The position numbers and the translations under genes were made by a program. Shown piece by piece: positions 8,210 to 16,712 of a stretch of DNA of 64,000 nucleotides. The notes beneath the pieces are model-generated. The model searched no databases. It had not been told where the DNA came from and saw only the letters and a list, made by a program, of their open reading frames with translations. How positions within the stretch are numbered: the first letter of the stretch is position 1; each line of letters opens with the position of its first letter. The stretch covers positions 1 to 64,000 of the forward strand of contig JALHQW010000025.1 of assembly GCA_022841745.1 (NCBI GenBank), given 5' to 3'. The DNA comes from Saprospiraceae bacterium (GTDB taxonomy: Bacteria; Bacteroidota; Bacteroidia; Chitinophagales; Saprospiraceae).

Positions 8210-9223
8210 TCAAATCCACTTCTCAATCTCCTTCAATTCCGATTGACTGAACTGTAGGTTTTTCAAGCTGCCCAAATTATCCATTATCTGCTTCGCACTG
8301 CTGGCACCAACCAGTACGGTCGTGATGCGTGGGTCTTTTAAAAGCCAGGCAATAGCCATTTGTGCCAAGGTTTGGCCTCGCTGCTTCGCAATTTCATTCA
8401 GGTTGCGAACCTTTTCCAGCAGCTCTGGGGTAAGCGACTCCTTTTTCAAGTAGCGTCCATCTTTTACCAAGCGGGAGTTCTTGGGCAAGCCTTTCAGGTA
8501 CTTGTCGGTGAGGATGCCTTGTTCCAATGGGCTAAAGGCGATGGCACCGACACCTTGTTGCTCCAGCACATTGAGCAAACCACCCTCTACCCATCGGTCG
8601 AACATGCTGTAGCGGGGCTGGTGTATCAACAGCGGTGTTCCAAGGCTACGCAGGATATTCGCCGCTTTTTCCGTCTCCGCAGGTTTATATTGCGAAATGC
8701 CAACGTAAAGGGCTTTCCCTTGCCGAACGATATGGTCGAGCGCAGCCATCGTCTCTTCGAGCGGGGTATCAGGGTCTGGGCGATGGTGGTAGAAGATGTC
8801 CACATAGTCAACGCCCATCCGCTTCAGGCTTTGGTCAAGGCTTGCGATGAGGTATTTGCGGGAACCAAGTGTTCCATAAGGGCCGGGCCACATATCCCAG
8901 CCTGCCTTGGTGGAGAGGATTAGTTCGTCACGGTACGGCCTCCAATCCTGTCTGAACAGCCTACCGAAATTCTCTTCAGCAGCGCCGTAAGGTGGGCCAT
9001 AGTTGTTGGCGAGGTCGAAATGCGTGATGCCGTTGTCGAACGAGGTGCGAAGGATGCCTCGTGCCACCTCCAAATCATCGGTATGCCCGAAGTTGTGCCA
9101 AAGCCCCACCGAAAGCAGCGGGAGCAAAAGGCCACTTTGGCCACAGCGTCGAAACTGCATTCGGTCGTAACGGGATTCGTGCGCACGGTAAAGGCCCGGG
9201 TCGTATTTGTCGTTGATTTTCAT
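8210..9223 (-). CDS. Aldo/keto reductase, YghZ/glyceraldehyde-3-phosphate reductase type
   Basis: 337 residues forming a complete aldo/keto reductase TIM barrel. The start (YDPGLYRAHESRYDRMQFRR) and the stretch HNFGHTDDLEVARGILRTSF are characteristic of the YghZ/MgrA branch that reduces L-glyceraldehyde 3-phosphate and methylglyoxal-like aldehydes with NADPH. Catalytic residues are visible: Asp and Tyr in FDLANNYGPPYGAAEENFG, Lys in ILSTKAGWDMWPGPYG, and His in IFYHHRPDPDTP. The C-terminal nucleotide-binding signature (TTVLVGASSAKQIMDNL) is present. Cytoplasmic. It precedes the LytTR regulator in the same direction. Confidence 0.9.
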   Translation of the reverse strand: MKINDKYDPGLYRAHESRYDRMQFRRCGQSGLLLPLLSVGLWHNFGHTDDLEVARGILRTSFDNGITHFDLANNYGPPYGAAEENFGRLFRQDWRPYRDELILSTKAGWDMWPGPYGTLGSRKYLIASLDQSLKRMGVDYVDIFYHHRPDPDTPLEETMAALDHIVRQGKALYVGISQYKPAETEKAANILRSLGTPLLIHQPRYSMFDRWVEGGLLNVLEQQGVGAIAFSPLEQGILTDKYLKGLPKNSRLVKDGRYLKKESLTPELLEKVRNLNEIAKQRGQTLAQMAIAWLLKDPRITTVLVGASSAKQIMDNLGSLKNLQFSQSELKEIEKWI

Positions 9224-9678
9224 TGAAATATTTAGTTAAATACAAGCTTTTGCCTGTATTCAAATGAGGCGGCAATATCGCATAAATGTGGAGATTCATA
9301 ACTCATTTTTGACTATAGTGAAGATGGCTGATGGTTAATGAGCAGATTTTCAACAAGTTGTAATTACCCTAAAAATACCTCCTAATCCTATCATCGCTGC
9401 GTTGCCGAAAAGGACTTCGGCAATACGGCTGAAACCGCCCCCCGTACTGTCGAAGTCTGCTTCGTCAGCGCAGCAATTGACAATCTACGATGCATCAGGC
9501 ATAATCAAACAAATTGGAGAATAGGCTTAGCTCTACATTCTATTTGAAGCATATTGGAATACTCCCCCCTTCGATTTTGGATTAAATTGGCAATTTCAAC
9601 CCCATACCCACATTATTCCCAAATTAATGTCAATTTTGCAGGCTTTCTCCCAAAAGCCAAGCAGATTCAAAAATTACA
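9224..9678. other. Intergenic region with a compound hairpin
   Basis: No gene is seen in these 455 bases, which separate two divergent genes. The region holds an inverted repeat: TTGCCGAA (9402-9409) pairs with TTCGGCAA (9416-9423), enclosed by CTGCG near 9397 and CGCAG near 9469. The inner stem resembles the core of the repeat element near 16.4 kb. Confidence 0.6.
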
Positions 9679-10743
9679 ATGACCAACGGAGGCCCATTAA
9701 TCGCTGGAATCCAGCAAATAGGTATCGGCAACAAAAACGTCCATGAAACATGGCGCTGGTACCGGGAACACCTCGGATTTGACGTTCCCGTATTTGAAGA
9801 GGCGGCTGAGGCAAAGCTCATGCTACCCTACACAGGGGGACAGCCCCGCAGCCGCCATGCCGTACTTGCGCTGAACATGCGTGGCGGCGGCGGCCTCGAA
9901 ATTTGGCAATACACTAGCCGGGAGCCAAAGGCCGCAGCTTTCCAACCTTTGGTGGGTGACACGGGCATCTACATTATGAAGGTAAAGTCGGATGATGTGG
10001 CCTCCATGCACCGCACGATGTTGAACAATGGCCAGGAAGTCATCGGAGAACTGACTTGCAACCCTGCCGGACAACAGCATTTTTACCTTACCGACCCTTA
10101 CGACAATCTCATTGAAGTCGTTGAGGGCAATAGTTGGTTTGCCGCTGGCGAACGCAAGAGTGGTGGCGTTTATGGTTGTACGATTGGCGTTTCAGACATG
10201 GACAAGTCCATAAAATTCTACCAAGAAGTATTGGGCTGTGACACAGTCGTGTACGACGAGGTCGGCAACTTCGAGGATTTGGCTGACCTGCCTGGGGGCG
10301 GCTACAAAGTTCGCCGTGTGTTGTTGCACGTTGGCAACAAACGTACAGGTGCATTCTCCAAGCTGTTGGGTGAGTATGAAATTGAGCTGATTGCCCCGCT
10401 TGACCGCAAGCCCAACAAGATTTTCCAAGACCGATACTGGGGCGATCTCGGCTATATCCACCTATGTTTCGACATTTGGGGCATGAACGACATGAAAGAC
10501 CTTTGCGAAGCAAAAGGCCATCCCTTTACCGTGGACAGTGCCAATAGCTTCGACATGGGCGAGGCAGCGGGTCGGTTCAGCTATGTGGAAGACCCCGACG
10601 GCACCCTCATCGAGTTTGTCGAGACACACAAGATTCCTATCCTGAAAAAAATCGGCTGGTACCTTGATTTGCGCAAGCGAGAACCGGGTAAACCGCTGCC
10701 CAATTGGATGCTCAAAGCACTTGGCCTGAATAGGGTGAAGTGA
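9679..10743 (+). CDS. Two-domain VOC (glyoxalase/dioxygenase fold) protein
   Basis: 354 residues made of two vicinal-oxygen-chelate domains. The first runs from IAGIQQIGIGNKNVHETWRW to DPYDNLIEVVEG, the second from GCTIGVSDMDKSIKFYQEVL to DPDGTLIEFVETHK. The second keeps candidate metal ligands, His in LGYIHLCFDIWG and Glu in LIEFVE. The first has Gln in place of the usual leading His (GIQQIGIG), so only one site may bind metal. This layout is shared by extradiol-type and 4-hydroxyphenylpyruvate-type dioxygenases and by lactoylglutathione lyase relatives; the substrate cannot be decided here. The next gene starts 27 bases on. Confidence 0.82.
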   Translation: MTNGGPLIAGIQQIGIGNKNVHETWRWYREHLGFDVPVFEEAAEAKLMLPYTGGQPRSRHAVLALNMRGGGGLEIWQYTSREPKAAAFQPLVGDTGIYIMKVKSDDVASMHRTMLNNGQEVIGELTCNPAGQQHFYLTDPYDNLIEVVEGNSWFAAGERKSGGVYGCTIGVSDMDKSIKFYQEVLGCDTVVYDEVGNFEDLADLPGGGYKVRRVLLHVGNKRTGAFSKLLGEYEIELIAPLDRKPNKIFQDRYWGDLGYIHLCFDIWGMNDMKDLCEAKGHPFTVDSANSFDMGEAAGRFSYVEDPDGTLIEFVETHKIPILKKIGWYLDLRKREPGKPLPNWMLKALGLNRVK

Positions 10744-10770
10744 TATTAGTTCGATTTCAAATCACTTGAT

Positions 10771-11493
10771 ATGTCCGAAATCCTGGATGACCATTTGGCA
10801 GGGCCAAAGAAAAATGGCGAATTTGTGTTCTTTCGAGATTTCTTCAATGAAGAACAAGCCACTGCATTTTCCGAACTGCTGGATTTACATAACGTGCCCT
10901 TCAAAATTGAGCCTGTCAAAACCATTTTGGACAGTACCATCACAGGGGCCGGCCTCTTGCCACATTCCATCCTAAAAATAAAGGCCAAGGATTTTACCAC
11001 CGTCAACCAGCTATTGTCCGAAAAAGCCCTTGCTGATAAAGCATTTATCGAAGGCCACTATTTCCAAGGCTATGAGGCCTCCGAGCTAATGGAAGTGGTT
11101 CAAAAGCCCGATGAGTGGAATGCAGAAGATGTAGCGGTAGCCAAATACCTACTGGGGGTTCAAGGCATTCCAATTTCTGAAGACAAATTGCAATCTATTG
11201 AAGAGGAGCGTCGAAAGTCCTATGAACGGGGCAAGTCATTCCATGTTGGTACTGGCCTTTTCTATATTTCTATGGTAGTTTTGACTGCAGTTCTTTTCAA
11301 CAACCTTTTATGGATAGGTGGAATCGGCCTAGGTTGGTATTATTGGATGGACAAATCGGTTTATGTGGATGGCAAGAGCTATTTCACATACGACCCAAAA
11401 GGACGGAATATCGGAAAGTTCATCTTCATTGCTGCCTGTCTTGCCTTGGTGCTAAGTTTTTTTGTTCCAGCATTCATCATTTCGTTTTTTTGA
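10771..11493 (+). CDS. Membrane protein with DUF2007-like N-terminal domain
   Basis: 240 residues. The first 100 (VFFRDFFNEEQATAFSELL, then ILKIKAKDFTTVNQLL) have the shape of a DUF2007-type alpha/beta domain, in which a short helix-strand repeat ends with a predicted regulator-like fold. After a charged linker come two or three hydrophobic segments (about residues 155-180 and 212-238), so the C-terminal half is membrane-embedded. Function unknown. Only three bases separate its stop from the next start, so translational coupling with the sulfotransferase-like gene is likely. Confidence 0.7.
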   Translation: MSEILDDHLAGPKKNGEFVFFRDFFNEEQATAFSELLDLHNVPFKIEPVKTILDSTITGAGLLPHSILKIKAKDFTTVNQLLSEKALADKAFIEGHYFQGYEASELMEVVQKPDEWNAEDVAVAKYLLGVQGIPISEDKLQSIEEERRKSYERGKSFHVGTGLFYISMVVLTAVLFNNLLWIGGIGLGWYYWMDKSVYVDGKSYFTYDPKGRNIGKFIFIAACLALVLSFFVPAFIISFF

Positions 11494-11496
11494 AAC

Positions 11497-12219
11497 ATGA
11501 ATCAAATCAACGTCTGGTCATCCCCCCGCAATATCAGCACGGCGTTCATGTACAGCTTTGCGCAGCGGCCCGATACTACCGTGGTGGACGAACCTTTGTA
11601 TGCGCATTACCTCTCCAAAACAGATTCGGAAGCTGGTCACCCCGGCACGGAGGAAGTGCTGGCAACCCAGGAAAATGACGGCGATAGGGTAGTGCAGGAC
11701 GTGATTTTTGGTGCTTACGCAACACCTGTGGTGCTTTTCAAGCAGATGACCCACCACCTCATCCACCTCGATTGGTCGTTCATGTTGCGCACCCAAAACG
11801 TGATGCTTATCCGCAATCCCCGTGAAATCATCCATTCCTATTGCAAAGTGATACCGAACCCTGCCATGCAGGATATTGGGGTGGAGAAGCAATTGGAGGT
11901 CTATGATTTTTTATCGAAAAACAACAAACTGAACGCCGTGGTGGATGCCCGTGAGCTGCTCTTGAACCCTCGTTGGGTGCTGACGCAACTTTGCGAGCAG
12001 CTTGGCTTGGCATTCGATGAAAAAATGCTCACCTGGCAGCCAGGCCCACGCCCCGAGGATGGTGTTTGGGCAAAATATTGGTACAACAACGTTCATCGCT
12101 CCAATGGCTTTGAACCATACGCTGAAAAGCAAATCGAATTGCCCGAAGATTTGGAGCCATTAGCCGAGCGTTGCCAGCCGTTTTATGAAAAACTGTACGA
12201 GCTGGCGCTCAAAGCCTGA
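11497..12219 (+). CDS. Sulfotransferase-like P-loop protein
   Basis: 240 residues. The N-terminus NVWSSPRNISTAFMYSF matches a sulfotransferase-fold family in which S/T-P-R-N-x-S-T-A replaces the usual PAPS-binding P-loop; downstream FMLRTQNVMLIRNPREIIHS resembles the 3'-phosphate-binding segment. Relatives are commonly annotated as sulfotransferase family or, misleadingly, as branched-chain aminotransferase-like. The acceptor substrate is unknown. It lies close after the membrane-protein gene and forms the end of a likely three-gene run starting with the VOC protein. Confidence 0.78.
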   Translation: MNQINVWSSPRNISTAFMYSFAQRPDTTVVDEPLYAHYLSKTDSEAGHPGTEEVLATQENDGDRVVQDVIFGAYATPVVLFKQMTHHLIHLDWSFMLRTQNVMLIRNPREIIHSYCKVIPNPAMQDIGVEKQLEVYDFLSKNNKLNAVVDARELLLNPRWVLTQLCEQLGLAFDEKMLTWQPGPRPEDGVWAKYWYNNVHRSNGFEPYAEKQIELPEDLEPLAERCQPFYEKLYELALKA

Positions 12220-12330
12220 CCTCCTTTTTTCAAAAGGAAAAACCAATGCCGCAACACTTTGACTTGGATGGCGTTTTCAGCATGTTTGAATATTAGTTAT
12301 GGACAAGGTGTTTGTCAAAGCTCGGCATTA

Positions 12331-12358
12331 TCCACAGTCCGCAATCCACAATCCGCAA
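12331..12358. repeat. Four tandem heptamers just before a start codon
   Basis: TCCACAG, TCCGCAA, TCCACAA and TCCGCAA run without gaps and end four bases before the ATG of the DUF58 gene. The same TCCGCAA unit recurs before the next gene, at 13353. Confidence 0.93.
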
Positions 12359-12362
12359 TTGA

Positions 12363-13289
12363 ATGGTCATTCTAGATAATCAACAAGTCCGCAATATTGG
12401 CAACCTCGAACTGCTGGCAAAGCAAGTAGTGGAAGGCTTCATCATAGGATTGCACAAATCGCCGTTTCACGGTTTTTCCGTGGAGTTTGCGGAGCACCGC
12501 CTCTACAACCCCGGCGAGTCCACCAAGGACATTGACTGGAAAGTATATGCCCGTACCGACCGGATGTACACCAAGAAGTTTGAGGAGGAAACCAACCTGC
12601 GATGCCAAATCGTGCTTGACATCAGCTCCTCCATGTACTTCCCGGAAGTGACTAAGGACAGCGCCAATTATACCAACAAGCTGCGTTTTTCGGCCTTGGC
12701 CGCCGCCTCTTTGATGAACCTGCTGCAGAAGCAACGGGATGCATTTGGCCTTACCATTTTCGACAGCGAGGTGCGCACCCATACCCGCTGCAAGGCAAGT
12801 ACCTCCCACTACCGACTGCTGTTGACCTACCTTCAGCAGGCCTTGGAACGCAACGAGCGCAACCGTACCACCTCGGCCACCCAGGCTCTTCACCAAATTG
12901 CGGATAGCATCCACAAACGCTCGCTGGTGGTCATCTTCAGCGACATGTTCGAGCATTCCACAAATTCCGAGGAGCTTTATTCTGCCCTGCAGCACTTGAA
13001 ACATGCCAAGCACGAAGTCATCCTGTTTCATACTGTGGACAAGTCATTGGAAATTGACTTTAACTACGACAACCGCCCCTACCTTTTCATAGACATGGAA
13101 ACAGGGGAGGAACTGCGCCTGCAACCCAACCAAGTAAAGGAAACATACGTGAGGCAGGTGGCAGCGTTCAAGGATGAACTTCGTTTGAAATGCATGCAAT
13201 ACAAAGTGGACTTCGTAGAAGCCGACATTAACCAGGGATTCCGCCCAGTGCTGCAGGCTTGGTTGGCCAAACGTGCCAAAATCGGCTAA
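12363..13289 (+). CDS. DUF58 domain protein
   Basis: 308 residues, the usual size for DUF58 proteins. The diagnostic N-terminal segment is seen: HKSPFHGFSVEFAEHRLYNP then GESTKDIDWKVYARTDRMY, followed by a von Willebrand A-like fold with a MIDAS-type DxSxS stretch (IVLDISSSMYF) and SLVVIFSDMFEHS. In Bacteroidota this protein is usually encoded with a MoxR ATPase and the BatA-E proteins, and is thought to act with them in envelope maturation or stress tolerance. Here it stands alone, with a BatE-like gene 5 kb upstream. The ATG lies directly behind a heptamer tract. Confidence 0.93.
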   Translation: MVILDNQQVRNIGNLELLAKQVVEGFIIGLHKSPFHGFSVEFAEHRLYNPGESTKDIDWKVYARTDRMYTKKFEEETNLRCQIVLDISSSMYFPEVTKDSANYTNKLRFSALAAASLMNLLQKQRDAFGLTIFDSEVRTHTRCKASTSHYRLLLTYLQQALERNERNRTTSATQALHQIADSIHKRSLVVIFSDMFEHSTNSEELYSALQHLKHAKHEVILFHTVDKSLEIDFNYDNRPYLFIDMETGEELRLQPNQVKETYVRQVAAFKDELRLKCMQYKVDFVEADINQGFRPVLQAWLAKRAKIG

Positions 13290-13352
13290 GGACTGACCTG
13301 TAACCTCTTTCCTTTGTCGTTACCGTTTTATCCTTTTGGCATGGGAGCCTAA

Positions 13353-13380
13353 TCCGCAATCCGCAATCCGCAATCCGAGA
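13353..13380. repeat. Four tandem heptamers just before a start codon
   Basis: Three exact TCCGCAA units and a fourth variant (TCCGAGA) are followed by TCCAA and then the ATG of the first MbnP-like gene. The tract sits where a ribosome-binding site would normally be. Confidence 0.93.
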
Positions 13381-13385
13381 TCCAA

Positions 13386-14228
13386 ATGCGTTACTGCCTT
13401 TTATTATCCTTACTGTTCTTGTCGCTTGGCTGCTACGAGCCAGAAGAGGGCTGTCTGGACATCAACGCTACAAATTACGATGTTTCCGCCGACGATCCTT
13501 GCCCCGATTGCTGCACGTACCCAAGCTTGTCGTTACTTTTTCAGCATTACGTGACCCTCGCCACCATGCCGGATACCAGTTTTGCCATGAAATATGGCAC
13601 TCGGTATCCTTCACCCATGGACACCAATCACTTGTTTTACATAGACCGTGGCCGGTTTTTTATTTCGAATCTGAAATTGGTGAAGGCTAACGGTGAGGAA
13701 TTGGGTGTGCTCGACTCGGTCTGGTTGCCCTTAGTGGTGGGCGATTCCATTTTTGTGGAGAACAATTTTTCCAAGCACGACCGTGACATTTTCCAAGCTG
13801 CAAAGCTCGGCACATTCAATGCCTATGGCGAGTTCACCGGAGTAAAGTTTACGCTCGGCCTTGCGCCAACCATTCGACAAGTATGGGTGGACACTTTGAA
13901 AACCACCGCTCTGGCCGTTGAGAACGATACCTTGAGTTACAATGAAACGGTTGGCATCATGCCAGTCCACCTCATCGTCCGGCGGGACACGTTGCCAGAT
14001 ACTGCGCCCATTGACCTTGTTTTTACGCAAGAAAGACAAATATCACTTCCCTTTGAGCAAACCGTTTTTGTAGATAGGGGTTTTAAGTTGAAGGTTACCT
14101 TGCGAATTGATTTTATGGTCTTGTTTCAAGACATTGACTTCAAGAACGACTCGGAGGCGGACATTTGGTTAAAAATTGACAGCCAGTTGCCCAATGCTTT
14201 TTCCGCAGTTTCCTTGAAGTTGGAATGA
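13386..14228 (+). CDS. MbnP-like lipoprotein (divergent)
   Basis: 280 residues with a lipoprotein signal (LLSLLFLSLGC, modified Cys about residue 17). A cysteine-rich segment (CLDINATNYDVSADDPCPDC) resembles the C-x-D-x-x-A-x-N-Y-D modules of Bacteroidota surface proteins. The rest (YIDRGRFFISNLKLVKANGE onwards) follows the MbnP beta-sandwich pattern. MbnP proteins bind copper in the periplasm and are encoded beside di-haem MbnH enzymes, as here. Unlike the next protein it lacks the W-x-x-W-x-S-Y-x-F motif, so it may not be an oxidation substrate. Assignment to the family is moderate and rests partly on context. Confidence 0.6.
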   Translation: MRYCLLLSLLFLSLGCYEPEEGCLDINATNYDVSADDPCPDCCTYPSLSLLFQHYVTLATMPDTSFAMKYGTRYPSPMDTNHLFYIDRGRFFISNLKLVKANGEELGVLDSVWLPLVVGDSIFVENNFSKHDRDIFQAAKLGTFNAYGEFTGVKFTLGLAPTIRQVWVDTLKTTALAVENDTLSYNETVGIMPVHLIVRRDTLPDTAPIDLVFTQERQISLPFEQTVFVDRGFKLKVTLRIDFMVLFQDIDFKNDSEADIWLKIDSQLPNAFSAVSLKLE

Positions 14229-14298
14229 TTGTAAATTTGCCAGTGACTTGTTTTTTTTCTAACATAAACTTGCCTTGTTGCGACATATAATCTTAACA

Positions 14299-15078
14299 AT
14301 GAGAAAATTAGCATTTTTCCTTTTCGCTTCCTTGTTTTTTGCCGCCTGCGGCGAGGACGAAGCGCCAAAATCCCCAACTGCCACCGTCAACCTCCATTTA
14401 TTGGGTGAGTACAATGGAGAGCCACTTGTGCTTTTCCAACCATTGGACTACCCCAGCGGCAATAAAATCAGGTTTCAAAACTTCAATTTTTTTGCATCCA
14501 AAATCACCCTGCTCGGCGCAGGAAGTACCGCAGACTACCAGCTTTCTTCCGTGGAGTTCTTTGATTTCAAGGACAACCTCGATCTTGTGTCAGCAGAGAC
14601 GCCATTAGAACGCAATTATGAAAACGTGCCGGTTGGCACTTATAATGGTATCCAAATAGACTTCGGTGTTTCTGAGGAATTGAACAATGCGCAATCAGGC
14701 AACCTGCCCAACGACAACCCACTTCGCCAGGCTTTTGCCTCTCATTATTGGAGTGATTGGGACAGCTATATTTTCATGAAATCGGAAGGCATTTACGACA
14801 AGAATGGAGACGGCGTTTTCAACCAATCTGACCAGGGCTTTGAGCACCATCCCGGCATGGACGCAGTGCTCACCCGTGTCACCAAGATGACGTCCATCAC
14901 CTTGGAAGAGGGCCAAACTTTTGACTTGGACCTGGTGGCCGATGTATTTGATATTTATGTTGAAAATGGTGTAGCACTCGACCTTTCCGACCCTGACAAC
15001 CAAGATACCCAGTCGCTGGCTGACCTGCCCTTGGCCAAAAGCTTGATGGGGCATTGGGCCACGGCATTGAAATTCTGA
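14299..15078 (+). CDS. MbnP-family copper-binding lipoprotein
   Basis: About 259 residues from MRKLAFFLFA, which begins a lipoprotein signal ending FFAACGED. The body has family features: an early beta-strand (VNLHLLGEYNGEPL), FNFFASKITLLG, NVPVGTYNGIQIDFGV and the motif HYWSDWDSYIFMKSEG with Trp151 and Trp154. In studied MbnP proteins a Trp is oxidised to kynurenine by the partner MbnH, creating part of the copper site; these Trp residues are candidates, by inference. The di-haem peroxidase gene follows after 22 bases, so the pair is almost certainly one operon. Located in the periplasm, membrane-anchored. Confidence 0.8.
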   Translation: MRKLAFFLFASLFFAACGEDEAPKSPTATVNLHLLGEYNGEPLVLFQPLDYPSGNKIRFQNFNFFASKITLLGAGSTADYQLSSVEFFDFKDNLDLVSAETPLERNYENVPVGTYNGIQIDFGVSEELNNAQSGNLPNDNPLRQAFASHYWSDWDSYIFMKSEGIYDKNGDGVFNQSDQGFEHHPGMDAVLTRVTKMTSITLEEGQTFDLDLVADVFDIYVENGVALDLSDPDNQDTQSLADLPLAKSLMGHWATALKF

Positions 15079-15100
15079 TTCGAGTAAAAACTAATAACTG

Positions 15101-16231
15101 ATGAAAAAAATCATCTTTTGCTCATTTGCAATCATCTTTGGCTTAATCTCTTGTAAGGACGATGACGATGGCACCGTCGTCAATCCCGGCGAGGACTTGA
15201 CTGCCATCGCCTATGACCCAACCCCGCACACGCTGACCATACCGCCCGGCTTGCCTTCCATGGAAATACCAGCCGACAACCCCCTAACCTCAGAGGGTAT
15301 CGAACTGGGCCGACGGCTCTTCTATGACCCGATTTTATCGAAAGACAGTACCATTTCTTGCAGCAGTTGCCACAACCTTAACTTTAGCTTCAATGACCCC
15401 AAGGCCATCAGCCCGGGCGTGGGAGGCTTGCTCGGCAACCGCAGTTCCATGTCCCTAATCAACGTCGGATTCCAGGTGAACGGTCTTTTCTGGGATGGCC
15501 GCTCGGCAACCTTGGAAGACCAAGCCTTGCACCCCGTGGAAAACCCGGTCGAAATGGCCGAAATTTGGGAAAACGTGGAGGTGAAGCTGCAGCGCCATGC
15601 AGATTATAAAAAGCGCTTCAGGCAGGCATTCGGCATTGAAAACAGCTTGGAAATTACGAAAGAACTGGCGGCAAAGGCATTGGCACAATTTGAACGTACG
15701 CTTATCAGCGCCAATAGTCGTTTTGATAAAAAGCGCTGGCAGCAAGACCCTAACCCTTTCCTGCTTTCCGACTTGGAAGTGGACGGCCAAAAAATCTTCT
15801 ACGATGACCTTTTGGGTGCCCCTGGTGCTCCGACTGGCCACTGTGCCCACTGCCACGACGGTGGTGCGCTCTATACTTCCGAAGTGTATCGGAACAATGC
15901 CATCACCGAAGTAGCCACCCTTAACGATTTTCCCGACAAGGGCCTCGGTGCAATCACTGGCAATGTGACGGATAATGGCATGTTCAAGTCCACTTCGCTT
16001 CGCAATATTGCCCTCACCGCCCCTTATATGCACGATGGCAGGTTTCAAACCTTGGAGGAGGTCATTGAACACTACAACTCTGGCGGGCATTATGCCGATA
16101 ATGTAGTCATTGGTTCTATTACACCTTTGAACCTTTCTGACTACGACAAACAAGCCTTGCTTGCTTTCTTGCACACCCTGACGGATACGACGTACTATGA
16201 AAATCCGGCGTTTAGGAATCCGTTTGAGTAA
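15101..16231 (+). CDS. Di-haem cytochrome c peroxidase, MbnH/MauG superfamily
   Basis: 376 residues with a lipoprotein signal (FGLISC) and an Asp-rich linker. Two haem c sites are present: Cys87-Cys90-His91 (CSSCHNLNFSF) and Cys248-Cys251-His252 (CAHCHDGG). Flanking family features include PLTSEGIELGRRLFYDPILS, GNRSSMSLINVGFQVNGLFW and the C-terminal SLRNIALTAPYMHDGRFQTL. It belongs to the bacterial cytochrome c peroxidase/MauG group, which either reduce hydrogen peroxide or oxidise a partner protein. Position directly behind an MbnP gene points to the MbnH role of oxidising a Trp in MbnP. A classical peroxidase function remains possible. Confidence 0.9.
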   Translation: MKKIIFCSFAIIFGLISCKDDDDGTVVNPGEDLTAIAYDPTPHTLTIPPGLPSMEIPADNPLTSEGIELGRRLFYDPILSKDSTISCSSCHNLNFSFNDPKAISPGVGGLLGNRSSMSLINVGFQVNGLFWDGRSATLEDQALHPVENPVEMAEIWENVEVKLQRHADYKKRFRQAFGIENSLEITKELAAKALAQFERTLISANSRFDKKRWQQDPNPFLLSDLEVDGQKIFYDDLLGAPGAPTGHCAHCHDGGALYTSEVYRNNAITEVATLNDFPDKGLGAITGNVTDNGMFKSTSLRNIALTAPYMHDGRFQTLEEVIEHYNSGGHYADNVVIGSITPLNLSDYDKQALLAFLHTLTDTTYYENPAFRNPFE

Positions 16232-16272
16232 GGAAAGACTTTGAAGCGTAAGGGTTCCTTGTTTCTTGTCAA

Positions 16273-16469
16273 GCATTGCAAACTGCAACGTCACGGGGGA
16301 CGCCCCATTTTGCCGCTTTTGTCATTGCCGAAGGCAAACTGCATCGTCACGGGTAACGCCCCGTTTTGTCGATTTTGTCATTGCCGGAGGCAAACTGCGA
16401 CGCCATGTTGGAAAGTCACTACGAGAAGGCACACATGACGTCGCAGTTTGCCTTCGGCAATGACAAAAA
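16273..16469. repeat. Compound direct and inverted repeat element
   Basis: In the 481-base gap after the peroxidase gene, a unit of about 55 bases (core ATTGCCGAAGGCAAACTGC, then CGTCACGGG and CGCCCC) occurs twice in tandem, the first copy slightly shortened, and a third truncated copy begins at 16380. Bases 16377-16402 are inverted at 16439-16465 over 27 bases with one mismatch, leaving a loop of about 36 bases. No open reading frame with protein-like composition is present. It looks like a non-autonomous or REP-like element. The rest of the gap, to 16712, holds no gene. Confidence 0.85.
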
Positions 16470-16712
16470 GGGGAAACCCGAGGTTGTGGTGCGATTCCCT
16501 TACTGAGCTTCTTTTTTGCCTACATCATTCCAACCCAACCTTCCTAGCTATAGACCTGCCTTTGTCAAAATAAAACCATCACCCAAGCGACTGATTCATT
16601 GATTACAAAAGCCAGCAGTACGGAGCTTTTTTTATTCGAATAAATCAAGGCCAGCAATAAAAACGGCAGCAAGTGGTCAGGGTACGCCCTTTGCCCCTAA
16701 TTTTGCGCAGCG

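Noticed and set aside
16241-16463. Two overlapping rightward reading frames of about 65 codons
   Set aside because: They lie wholly in the repeat element, their peptides are repeats of it, and they lack protein-like composition.
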